Source of the DNA: DATFMP01 sp041477795 | GTDB taxonomy: Bacteria > SAR324 > JACQKK01 | Assembly (NCBI GenBank): GCA_041477795.1 | Contig: JBGOUY010000261.1 | Location: 1-6,228 of the forward strand | Direction of reading: 5' to 3' | Length of the DNA stretch: 6,228 nucleotides | In this document: positions 1 through 5,493 of the stretch, piece after piece | Position numbering within the stretch: position 1 is the stretch's first letter | Layout of the letters: each line of letters opens with the position of its first letter | Notes under the pieces: model-generated | What the model saw: the letters and a program-made list of their open reading frames with translations, nothing else | Database searches by the model: none | What the model was told of the DNA's origin: nothing | Made by a program: the position numbers and the translations under genes

Positions 1-222
1 GATCAGCTTTTCCACTGGCGTCTCCGGCCACAGCTCGTGGATCAGGCTCAAGCGCAACTCCTCATATTCCGCGCCGTCCTCGTCCGGCAGCACCGGCTGC
101 CGCGCCAGCAGGCCGTGCTTGGTGGCGTTCTGCGCGGCCTTCGCCTTGCCGGCCGCCGTGCGCGGGCCCGTGGACTTCTTGGCGTTGCGGCGGTTGGCGG
201 CAATCTGTTTCTTCGTGGCCAT
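1..222 (-). CDS. Uncharacterised basic protein, N-terminal 74 residues (partial, runs off left edge)
   Basis: Reading from the ATG at 222 towards position 1 gives 74 codons without a stop, beginning MATKKQIAANRRNAKKSTGP and continuing with RTAAGKAKAAQNATKHGLL. The first 40 or so residues are rich in Lys, Arg, Asn and Ala. A more acidic part follows, with EYEELRLSLIHELWPETPVE near residues 53-72. I recognise this start (ANRRNAxKSTGPRT, GK, NAxKHGLL) as a widespread family of bacterial hypothetical proteins, often seen in accessory regions. I know of no established function. The start is well supported: GAGGAGGAG precedes it, with GGAGG seven bases from the ATG. The C-terminal part lies outside the window, so length and integrity cannot be judged. 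The basic head could bind nucleic acid, but that is a guess. I am confident it is coding and not confident of any role. Confidence 0.8.
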   Translation of the reverse strand, partial: MATKKQIAANRRNAKKSTGPRTAAGKAKAAQNATKHGLLARQPVLPDEDGAEYEELRLSLIHELWPETPVEKLI

Positions 223-236
223 CTATTCTCCTCCTC
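223..236 (-). promoter_or_regulatory. Strong Shine-Dalgarno site of the left-edge gene
   Basis: On the minus strand the 14 bases before the ATG at 222 read GAGGAGGAGAATAG. GGAGG sits at 234-230 with a seven-base spacer. This fixes the start of a gene whose other end is outside the window. Confidence 0.8.
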
Positions 237-262
237 AGCATGAACGGCAACGGCAAAGGCGG

Positions 263-308
263 GCGGGGGAGCTTGTCCTGAACGAAGTCGAAGGGCACGC
301 TCCCCCGC
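263..308. repeat. Inverted repeat around a REP-like intergenic sequence
   Basis: Arms GCGGGGGAGC (263-272) and GCTCCCCCGC (299-308) are perfect 10-bp reverse complements around a 26-base loop. The loop begins TTGTCCTGAACGAAGTCGAA, which resembles the CTTCGAC...TCAGGACAAG type of short intergenic repeat that I know from many high-GC proteobacterial genomes. The element lies in the predicted leader of the left-edge gene, 41 bases before its start codon. A copy count across the genome would settle the repeat assignment. Confidence 0.5.
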
Positions 309-388
309 GCCCCCTCTATGGGAACGGCAAGCGGGTTCGTTTCGTAATCGGTTTCGTTGTGGCCATGGGCTGCGCGACGGCGTAAAGT

Positions 389-426
389 CCCCCGGCCGCG
401 CTTTGGGAAGGGGCAACGGCCGGGGG
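389..426. repeat. 10-bp perfect inverted repeat (stem-loop)
   Basis: CCCCCGGCCG (389-398) and CGGCCGGGGG (417-426) are exact reverse complements around an 18-base loop, with one further T-G pair possible at 388/427. No T-run follows on either strand, so it is not a standard intrinsic terminator. It lies between the candidate promoter at 457-485 and the left-edge gene, so it would fall in that gene's leader. Confidence 0.55.
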
Positions 427-456
427 GTTAAGGGGAAAAGGAAGAAGTAGAACATA

Positions 457-485
457 TGTATACCATGATCGGCGAGGAAAGTCCA
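457..485 (-). promoter_or_regulatory. Candidate sigma-70-type promoter for the left-edge gene
   Basis: On the minus strand TGGACT (485-480) and TATACA (462-457) are separated by exactly 17 bases. Each matches its consensus hexamer at four of six positions. The -10 falls in one of the few A+T-rich spots of the window (about 444-470). A start near 450 would give a leader of roughly 230 bases containing both long inverted repeats. Such matches arise by chance, so this is tentative. Confidence 0.3.
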
Positions 486-579
486 GGCGGGCGTGCGGGG
501 CCTGGGTAGCACCCCTTTCCCCAAACTCCTTTCCCCGCCAGAAGCAGTCTCAATTACACGCGGCGCGCACCCTCACCCC

Positions 580-660
580 GACCCAGCTCGCGCCGGGTCT
601 GCCTCTCTCCGTTTGCGGAGAGGGATGTCCCGCCAACGGCGGGACGAGGCGAGGTCCCGC
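580..660. repeat. Chain of short palindromes with mutually exclusive stems
   Basis: Successive stems are visible. GACCC/GGGTC lies at 580-584/595-599. CTCTCCG/CGGAGAG lies at 605-611/616-622 with loop TTTG, and can be extended by a T-G and a C-G pair. GTCCCGCC/GGCGGGAC lies at 627-634/638-645 with loop AAC. GCGGGAC at 639-645 is also complementary to GTCCCGC at 654-660, so the last two stems exclude each other. The CCCTCACCCC...CTCTCCG-type context is like intergenic repeats I know from beta- and gammaproteobacteria. The chain starts 41 bases beyond the lipoprotein stop codon, where it could protect or end that transcript. There is no T-run. Confidence 0.5.
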
Positions 661-677
661 GTCCGAACCTTTTCGAG

Positions 678-716
678 ACCGTTTCTACTCCAGCACCGTT
701 TCTACTCCAGCACCGT
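678..716. repeat. 17-bp tandem repeat (2.3 copies) spanning the lipoprotein gene's stop codon
   Basis: The unit ACCGTTTCTACTCCAGC occurs at 678-694 and again, identically, at 695-711, followed by a partial third ACCGT at 712-716. On the minus strand each full copy carries the codons for Val-Leu-Glu and a TAG. The gene's true stop is at 704-702. The downstream copy holds a second TAG at 687-685 in another frame, because 17 is not a multiple of three. The pattern is best explained by a local tandem duplication of the gene's 3' end. Confidence 0.9.
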
Positions 717-2867
717 GCCGTCCGGCGCCAGCACCGTGGTATTGGGCAGGGCGGCCTTGAGGGCCGTCACGTCGGCGGCCGAAAGGCCGGTGGCGCCGCG
801 CAGATCGAGCTGCGTCAGGCGGTCGGCCAGTCCTTGCAGCGCGGTCAGGGCCGCGGCGTCCAGCGGCGCGCGGGCCAGGGAGAGCCGGTACAGGCTGGCC
901 ACGCCGCCCAGCGGGGACAGGTCCAACCCCGCGCTGCCGGCCAGCGAGAGCTCCGCGAGGCGCGGCAAGCCCGCCAGCGGCGCCAGATCCGCAATAGGAT
1001 TGTCGTCCAGGCGCAGGGCCTGCAGCGCGCCGAACGCCGCGATCCCTTCCAGCGAGACGAGGGTGCGGCCGCCGCAATCGGCGACCCGCAGCGTGGCGGG
1101 GTCGGCGCCGGGCGCCGCGTCGATCAGGCACGCTTCGAGCGCGGCATCGGGCAGCCCCAGGCCCGCCAGGCTGGCCACGCTCAGCGTGACGTCCACCGGC
1201 AGTGGCCCGGCGAGCAGCGCGAGCCGGTACGTGTCCGCAGCGAGCTGCGAGACGATGCGGAAGCCCGTCCCGCCGGCCCCGCTGCTCTGGGCGCTGAACA
1301 GCTGCGTGCCGGTGCTGTCCAGCAGGAGGCCCGTGGCGAGGCCCTGGGTCGCCGCGTCGATCTGCAGCACGGTCGACTGCGTCAGGGCGAAGGGCAGCCA
1401 CGACTGCGTCGCCGGGGCCAGGGTCAGCGGCGTGTCGATGGGCAGGCTGGCGAGCTGCTCCTCCGGCGCGGCATAGGCCACGAAGGGACCCACGCCGCTG
1501 CCGCCGCCGGCCGGAAACGCGCTGAGGTAGCGCCCGCCGCCGCTGGATTGCAGGGAGAGGCGCACCGCCTGTGGATCGGCGGCGAACAATCCCAGCGGGT
1601 CCGCCGCGTCGGGCACGGGTTGCACCAGCAGCCCGCTCAGGCGCTCCGCCGGCCACAGGTCGCTCCCCAGCAGCGCCAGCGCGCGCAGGGTCTGGCCGCC
1701 GGCGGGCGTGCCCAGCAGGTAGGCCGGGCCGCTGCTCAGCGTCAGCGTGAAGCGATCCGCCAGCGCCTGCGCCAGGTGCTCGGCCACGATGCGCGCCACC
1801 AGCGGACGCGCGCGGATGTTGACGCTGCAAACGCCCGCGGCAGGCGCCATCACCTCGACGGGCAGCAGGTAGACCTGCTCCGGCTCCGTGCTTTGGGCCG
1901 GAGAGACCAGCAGCGGGTCGCCGGCGCCGGGATTCAGGGTCAGCACCAGCGGTGTGGCGCCCGCTGCGAGGGGATTGGGGTCGACGGGCGCGCCATTGAA
2001 GTGGGCGCTGTCCCACACGACCAGCGTGCAGGCCGGCACGCCAGTGGGCGCTGCGGCGGCGCTGCCGAAGCGCACGTCGACGGCGCTGTGGACGCTTAGC
2101 AGCAGGCTCTGCAGGGTCTGTGAGGGTGCCGTCGCGCTGAAGGTCTGCGCCAAGGCCTGTTGCGGCAGATTGACCACCAGCGCGCCCGCCAGATCGAGCG
2201 GGAACTGGCTGGGCAGCAGCGAAGGCGTGCGCTGAAACAGCGTCTGGCCCGCAGGCAGGGCGTCCTCGAGCGTGAAGCCATGCAGCACGTCGCCATCGCG
2301 CAGCAGGGCGAAGCGATCCGCCTGCGCCGCGCTGTCCGTGCCGATCCAGGCGGCGCCCCCGCCGGGCAGCAGCACGGGCCGGTAGGCGAGCGCGCCCGGA
2401 TCGATTCCGGCAGCGACCAGCACGTCCGCAAACGGCAGCGCGCTGCGGCGGGCCCCGAGCCACGTGCCGCAGTAGGCCAGCGCCGGGTCGCCCGCGGCAC
2501 GGTCCGCGCTCAGCGCCGCGCTCAGCGAACCCGCGTCATCGGTGACGTCCCCACCGCTGACGGTGCCGCCCCGCACCTGCTCGGTGGGGTCGCCGGACAG
2601 GTCCAGCGCCACGCCGTGCAGGAAGCGCCCGCCGGGCAGGAACGCCAGGGTCTCCCGGCAGGTCGGATCGGCCTGCAGCGTCCAGCCGCCCAGGATCGAG
2701 CCGGAGTGGCCGCCTGCGTTGGTCGCCGAATCCACGCAGCCGCCCAGGGCGAGCAGCGCGAGCGCCCCCGCCAACCCCGCCGTCCACGGCGCGGCCCAGA
2801 CCCCGCGCGGCCGGAGCACGCCCGCCACGCTACGACTGCGGAGCGAGCGGCGGACGGGGTGGGCCAT
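702..2867 (-). CDS. Multidomain lipoprotein with C-terminal leucine-rich repeats
   Basis: The 721-residue product starts MAHPVRRS, with an Arg-rich n-region, a hydrophobic stretch (residues 28-42) and a lipobox LGGC that puts the lipidated Cys at 44. Val at +2 argues against inner-membrane retention, so the outer membrane is likely. Residues 55-480 match no family I recognise; an early part (GGWTL, C70, LAFLPGGRFLHG) resembles small beta-barrel lipoprotein domains. Residues about 487-565 look like a PPC-type beta-sandwich (LLLDSTGTQLF, then RIVSQLAADTYRLALL). Residues about 573-715 form a leucine-rich-repeat domain: a cap with C580 and C598, then SLEGIAAFGALQALRLDDN, LAPLAGLPRLAELSLAG and about two further units. 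Such domains usually bind protein partners. The ATG at 2867 is preferred over a GTG at 2888 because GGAG lies six bases before it. It follows the barrel gene by 37 bases, so the two are probably cotranscribed. Coding is near certain; function is unknown. Confidence 0.85.
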   Translation of the reverse strand: MAHPVRRSLRSRSVAGVLRPRGVWAAPWTAGLAGALALLALGGCVDSATNAGGHSGSILGGWTLQADPTCRETLAFLPGGRFLHGVALDLSGDPTEQVRGGTVSGGDVTDDAGSLSAALSADRAAGDPALAYCGTWLGARRSALPFADVLVAAGIDPGALAYRPVLLPGGGAAWIGTDSAAQADRFALLRDGDVLHGFTLEDALPAGQTLFQRTPSLLPSQFPLDLAGALVVNLPQQALAQTFSATAPSQTLQSLLLSVHSAVDVRFGSAAAAPTGVPACTLVVWDSAHFNGAPVDPNPLAAGATPLVLTLNPGAGDPLLVSPAQSTEPEQVYLLPVEVMAPAAGVCSVNIRARPLVARIVAEHLAQALADRFTLTLSSGPAYLLGTPAGGQTLRALALLGSDLWPAERLSGLLVQPVPDAADPLGLFAADPQAVRLSLQSSGGGRYLSAFPAGGGSGVGPFVAYAAPEEQLASLPIDTPLTLAPATQSWLPFALTQSTVLQIDAATQGLATGLLLDSTGTQLFSAQSSGAGGTGFRIVSQLAADTYRLALLAGPLPVDVTLSVASLAGLGLPDAALEACLIDAAPGADPATLRVADCGGRTLVSLEGIAAFGALQALRLDDNPIADLAPLAGLPRLAELSLAGSAGLDLSPLGGVASLYRLSLARAPLDAAALTALQGLADRLTQLDLRGATGLSAADVTALKAALPNTTVLAPDGTVLE

Positions 2868-2877
2868 GGGCGTCTCC
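2868..2877 (-). promoter_or_regulatory. Ribosome binding site that decides the lipoprotein start
   Basis: Minus-strand GGAG (2877-2874) stands six bases before the ATG at 2867. The upstream in-frame GTG at 2888 would place this motif inside the coding region and add only seven residues to the signal peptide, so the ATG is the better choice. Confidence 0.6.
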
Positions 2878-2904
2878 AACAGCGGCACTGCGGACGGCGT
2901 CGCT

Positions 2905-4332
2905 TCAAAAGGCGAGCGAGGTGCCCATTTGCACGGCCAGCTCGCGCAGGTTCACGTCCAGCGGGACGGGCTGCCCGCCGTCGGGTGGCGTAACGGGCAC
3001 GCCGGCCTGCCTGGCCTCGCGGTAGACCACGCCGATCGAGACGGACAGGTCGCCCCGCACGTGGTAAGCCCCGGCGCTGAGGGTGGTCACGTCCACGCTG
3101 CGGAAGAGCCCATCGTCGGGCGGCACGGACGCGGGATCGGACGCGAAGGACAGCAGCACGGACGTGCGCTCGGTCTGGGCGTAGGCCATCCCCACGGACC
3201 CGCCCAGCACCGCCGTGCCCGCCGTACGCACGGCGGGCAGCACGAAGGGCACCGTCGAGGGCGGCTGGCTCTCGCTGGCGGGCAGCGCCTCGTAGGGCGC
3301 CTGGGCGCCGGTGCGGTACAGGTCCACCTCGATCAGAAAGCGGTCGCTGCGGTAGGCCAGGCCCAACTGCACGCGGCGCGGGCTCTCCAGGCGGAAGGGC
3401 AGACCGTCATGGGCCACGAGCACCGTATCGCTGCCGCTGACCGGCGTGCCCCCGCTGTCCTGGGTCAGGGCATCGCTGCGCTGATAGCGGATGCGACCGG
3501 CGCCCCGCAGGTGCTCCGAAGGCAGCCGCAGCGCCAGGCCCAGCAGCCAGCTCGGCGAGAGATCGAGCTGCACGCCCCAGGAGCTGACCGCTCGCAGCGC
3601 CTCACCGGCCAGCCGCCAGCCCAGTTGCGACTGGCCGCTCAGCGTGCCGCCGCCGCTGGTCGCGGCGCTGTAGCCCGTGGCGAGGTCCGCGCGCTCGGAG
3701 AGCGTGACGCGCTCCAGCTCCAGGCCGATGCCCACGCGCACCCAGTCCGCCGGGGCGATGCCCAGCGCCACGCCCGGCGCCAGGATGCGCAGCACGCCGC
3801 TGGCGTCCCCGCTGTCCGTAACCGTCAAACCCTGGGGGAAGTTCGCATCGATCGACCCGCCGGGAGGGCTCCAGCCCGGCGGCAGGGAGGCGGCGCTGCC
3901 AGGGCGCGTGCCCTCGATGCGGGTCGGCAGGCGCTGATCCGTCGTCTGCGCCAGCCCCAGCCCCAGCACGAAGCGCGGGTAGCCGCGCCGCTCGCCCAGC
4001 ACCTGGGCATAGGCCAGGCTGCCCGGCGCCAGCTCGGCCGTCTCGCTGGCGGGGCCACCGGCGACCGCGCTCTGCAGCCGGAGCGCATCGCCACCGACGG
4101 TCAGGCGCGCTCCGGTTTCCAGCGCGAGGCCGGCAGGGTTGAACCAGAGCGCCTCCCCACCGCTGGCCAGGGCCGTCAGCGCGCCGCCCATCAGGAAGCC
4201 CAGCTCCCCCGGCACCGCGCGGGCGTTGGGCACCAGCAATGCCTGGGCCATGGCCCCGGCAGGAACGACCGCCTCGACGAGCAGGCAGCCCAGCGCAGAC
4301 ACGACCGCCAGAGAGAGCCGGGACCCATTCAT
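2905..4332 (-). CDS. FadL/OmpP1-like outer-membrane beta-barrel protein
   Basis: The 475-residue product has a signal peptide (MNGSRLSLAVVSALGCLLVE, then AVVPAGAMAQA), with cleavage probable near residue 31. The mature N-terminus includes GGALTALASGGEALWFNPAG (residues 49-68). WFNPAGLAL is the hallmark of the FadL/OmpP1/TodX family, whose members let hydrophobic molecules (fatty acids, aromatic hydrocarbons) cross the outer membrane. Most of the rest alternates polar and non-polar residues as barrel strands do (for example FVLGLGLAQ 121-129, VRVGIGLELERV 198-209, VQLGLAYRSD 321-330). Near the C-terminus, SDPASVPPDDG followed by TTLSAGAYHV recalls the end of FadL, and the chain closes with the outer-membrane signature Phe475. 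Length is normal for the family. It heads a probable operon with the LRR lipoprotein. Start ATG at 4332 has only a weak AAGG upstream. The substrate is unknown; a PorV-type barrel is the main alternative. Confidence 0.75.
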   Translation of the reverse strand: MNGSRLSLAVVSALGCLLVEAVVPAGAMAQALLVPNARAVPGELGFLMGGALTALASGGEALWFNPAGLALETGARLTVGGDALRLQSAVAGGPASETAELAPGSLAYAQVLGERRGYPRFVLGLGLAQTTDQRLPTRIEGTRPGSAASLPPGWSPPGGSIDANFPQGLTVTDSGDASGVLRILAPGVALGIAPADWVRVGIGLELERVTLSERADLATGYSAATSGGGTLSGQSQLGWRLAGEALRAVSSWGVQLDLSPSWLLGLALRLPSEHLRGAGRIRYQRSDALTQDSGGTPVSGSDTVLVAHDGLPFRLESPRRVQLGLAYRSDRFLIEVDLYRTGAQAPYEALPASESQPPSTVPFVLPAVRTAGTAVLGGSVGMAYAQTERTSVLLSFASDPASVPPDDGLFRSVDVTTLSAGAYHVRGDLSVSIGVVYREARQAGVPVTPPDGGQPVPLDVNLRELAVQMGTSLAF

Positions 4333-4368
4333 GGCGGCCTTGCCGCGACCCTATCTCCGCGGCGAACC

Positions 4369-4402
4369 AACGTACTTAAAGAAGTTATGATTACAATACC
4401 TT
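4369..4402 (-). promoter_or_regulatory. A+T-rich island, probable promoter region of the barrel-lipoprotein operon
   Basis: This 34-base block is strikingly A+T-rich against the G+C-rich surroundings and lies 37-70 bases upstream of the barrel gene's ATG. On the minus strand it contains TTGTAA (4396-4391) and TACGTT (4374-4369) with 16 bases between, matching consensus at four and three of six positions. Other -10-like hexamers (TATTGT, CATAAC) occur in the same block without good partners. Base composition and position support a promoter; the exact elements are unsure. Confidence 0.3.
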
Positions 4403-4465
4403 GCGGACCCTGGCCGCTCTTCCCCTTAACGCAATCGGCCCGGGAAGAAAAGCGCCTCTGAGGGA

Positions 4466-5284
4466 CTACGACGCGGGGTTCCGCGCCGGGGCGGCCGGCA
4501 GGGGGGTGCGGGAAGCGAGCATCCAGGCCAGCGCCAGCACGGCCACGCCCGCCAGCAGGTGCTTGAGCGTGTGCCCGCTGATGAAGCCGGTGGCCTGGAA
4601 GATGACCCGGTCCGCCGCCTCCGTAATGGCGGCGAGCCCATACAGCGCGATGCCCAGGACGTAGACCCAGCCCCGGCTGTGCCGCGGGGCCAGGGCGGCC
4701 AGCAGGCCCAGCGTGCCCAGGAAGGACACGGCCTTGACCAGCGTGTAGGCACGCAGGTCGCCGCCGCCCACCGCATCGCCCAGCCACCACGCGACGACCG
4801 TGAGCGGCCCCAGCGCCAGCCAGGCGACCAGCGCCCACAGGTTGGCGCCCCGCAGCGGCGCGCGCTCCGCCAGCACCAGCGCCGGGAAGCACGCCGCCAC
4901 CCCGCTCAGCGGCAGGCGGTCCCAGACCAGCCGTGCGCTGTCCGGCGCCCAGTGGTAGTAGGCCGAGCCCAGCGCGGTCAGCGTCACGGCGAGGTAGAAC
5001 GTGCCGTGCACGGCCACCTCGGCGCGGGGCCGCGCGGCGCCTGGCCCCCGCTGCCCCCACAGCACGCACAACCCAGCCAGGCCACCGGCCAGGATGGCCA
5101 GGTTCGACACGACGTCAGCGAAGCGCGGGATGCCCAGCATGCTCCGCGCGTCCGCGAAGGCATGGTAGGCCGCGTCCTGGGTGAGCGGGCCGGAGCGCGC
5201 CAGCCACGCCGCCAGGGCGGCGGCGTAGACGGCCCAGAGCAGCCAGGGCCAGTGCGGCCAGGCGGCGAGGCGGGATCGAAGCAT
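4466..5284 (-). CDS. Alkaline ceramidase family integral membrane hydrolase
   Basis: The 272-residue product is hydrophobic, with about seven likely membrane segments (roughly 12-29, 57-77, 92-108, 125-140, 149-168, 183-199, 204-220), plus one near 239-257 after the HxxxH motif. Family signatures are clear: YHAFADARSMLGIPRFADVV (40-59), then SN; GSAYYHWAPDSARLVWDRLP (106-125); and SGHTLKHLLAG (236-246). S107, H111, D122, H238 and H242 reproduce the spacing of the Ser-His-Asp and HxxxH zinc site known from human alkaline ceramidase ACER3 (S77, H81, D92, H217, H221). The ACER enzymes hydrolyse the amide bond of ceramides; the substrate of bacterial members is generally untested. The N-terminal calcium-site residues of the eukaryotic enzymes are not evident. 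The start is firm, with GGGAGG seven bases before the ATG. It is separated from the barrel gene by 133 bases and is divergent from the GST gene. The C-terminal tail is Pro/Ala-rich. Confidence 0.85.
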   Translation of the reverse strand: MLRSRLAAWPHWPWLLWAVYAAALAAWLARSGPLTQDAAYHAFADARSMLGIPRFADVVSNLAILAGGLAGLCVLWGQRGPGAARPRAEVAVHGTFYLAVTLTALGSAYYHWAPDSARLVWDRLPLSGVAACFPALVLAERAPLRGANLWALVAWLALGPLTVVAWWLGDAVGGGDLRAYTLVKAVSFLGTLGLLAALAPRHSRGWVYVLGIALYGLAAITEAADRVIFQATGFISGHTLKHLLAGVAVLALAWMLASRTPLPAAPARNPAS

Positions 5285-5297
5285 GGCGCAACCTCCC
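5285..5297 (-). promoter_or_regulatory. Strong Shine-Dalgarno site of the ceramidase-family gene
   Basis: Minus-strand GGGAGG (5297-5292) is followed by a seven-base spacer TTGCGCC and the ATG at 5284. This supports the chosen start over any internal one. Confidence 0.75.
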
Positions 5298-5317
5298 GGT
5301 GCGTGAAGGGGTGGCGC

Positions 5318-5346
5318 AGTCTAGCATCCGGTTTGGCCCGGCGAAA
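5318..5346 (-). promoter_or_regulatory. Candidate extended -10 promoter of the ceramidase-family gene
   Basis: On the minus strand TGCTAGACT forms an extended -10 (TGn followed by TAGACT at 5323-5318, four of six to consensus). The hexamer 17 bases upstream, TTTCGC (5346-5341), is a poor -35, which extended -10 promoters can tolerate. A start near 5311 would give a short leader of about 27 bases ending in the strong ribosome binding site. Confidence 0.3.
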
Positions 5347-5360
5347 GCCTTGCGGGGGGC

Positions 5361-5391
5361 TTGCGACTTCCGCCCGTTCCTGGGCTATGCT
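5361..5391 (+). promoter_or_regulatory. Candidate promoter of the GST gene
   Basis: TTGCGA (5361-5366) and TATGCT (5386-5391) each match consensus at four of six positions, but the spacer is 19 bases, longer than ideal. It faces away from the ceramidase-side candidate, with 14 bases between the two. A start near 5398 would give a leader of about 95 bases. Confidence 0.3.
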
Positions 5392-5409
5392 GAAGGCATC
5401 GCGCAGCAT

Positions 5410-5426
5410 CCGCGCCGCGGGCGCGG
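5410..5426 (+). repeat. 7-bp GC stem-loop in the GST leader
   Basis: CCGCGCC (5410-5416) and GGCGCGG (5420-5426) are exact reverse complements around a GCG loop. A weaker stem TGCCG/CGGCA lies further on at 5452-5456/5466-5470. Both would be in the predicted 5' leader of the GST transcript. In DNA this G+C-rich short stems are common, so function is uncertain. Confidence 0.35.
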
Positions 5427-5493
5427 CCCCGTGCAGCCCCCCCACGCGGCCTGCCGAGGCCGCGGCGGCACCCACCTTCCCGATACGGACGCC

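Larger units (their letters stand above)
223..701. other. Long non-coding stretch rich in inverted repeats
   Basis: No frame here gives a convincing protein; the translations are Pro/Arg-rich and cross the palindromes. The stretch holds two 10-bp perfect inverted repeats (263-308 and 389-426), a small A+T-rich spot at 444-470 with a candidate promoter, a chain of short palindromes at 580-660, and a 17-bp tandem duplication at 678-716. A shorter inverted repeat, CCAGGC/GCCTGG, lies at 483-505. Pyrimidine-rich blocks (511-536) partly mirror the purine-rich block at 431-441. The stretch is both the 5' region of the left-edge gene and the 3' region of the lipoprotein gene. It looks like accumulated intergenic repeat elements, not a decayed gene. 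Confidence 0.6.

Noticed and set aside
474..484. GAGGAAAGTCC, identical to a conserved stretch near the 5' end of bacterial RNase P RNA.
   Set aside because: The rest of the RNase P core (for example the downstream ACAGARA segment and the closing strand) is absent, so this 11-base match is taken as chance.
465..509. A 14-codon open frame starting ATGATCGGC and ending TAG, with purine-rich sequence upstream.
   Set aside because: It is too short to judge, has no conserved features I recognise, and overlaps the candidate promoter on the other strand.
48..524. A 158-codon minus-strand frame through the intergenic stretch and over the left-edge gene.
   Set aside because: It is Pro/Arg-rich, passes straight through both inverted repeats, and overlaps the left-edge gene that has a strong ribosome binding site in a different frame.
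493..1476. A 327-codon plus-strand frame opposite the lipoprotein C-terminus.
   Set aside because: It is a Ser/Arg/Ala-rich mirror of the LRR and PPC-like coding region and crosses the palindrome chain.
685..2463. A 592-codon minus-strand frame overlapping the lipoprotein gene in another frame and also ending in Thr-Val-Leu-Glu.
   Set aside because: It is Arg/Ala/Gly-rich low-complexity sequence without a signal peptide. The shared ending is explained by the 17-bp duplication.
2868..2888. A GTG start seven codons upstream of the chosen lipoprotein start.
   Set aside because: The ATG at 2867 has GGAG at good spacing; the GTG has no clear ribosome binding site.
2542..4461. A 639-codon open frame on the plus strand, antisense to the barrel gene and the start of the lipoprotein gene.
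   Set aside because: It is a typical mirror frame of very G+C-rich genes: Arg/Gln/His/Ala-rich, no recognisable domain, and it runs across two well-supported minus-strand genes and their spacer.
4333..4465. A possible terminator between the ceramidase-family gene and the barrel gene.
   Set aside because: Only a tiny CCTC/GAGG palindrome is present near 4457-4463, followed by a short mixed T-run. This is not a credible terminator stem.
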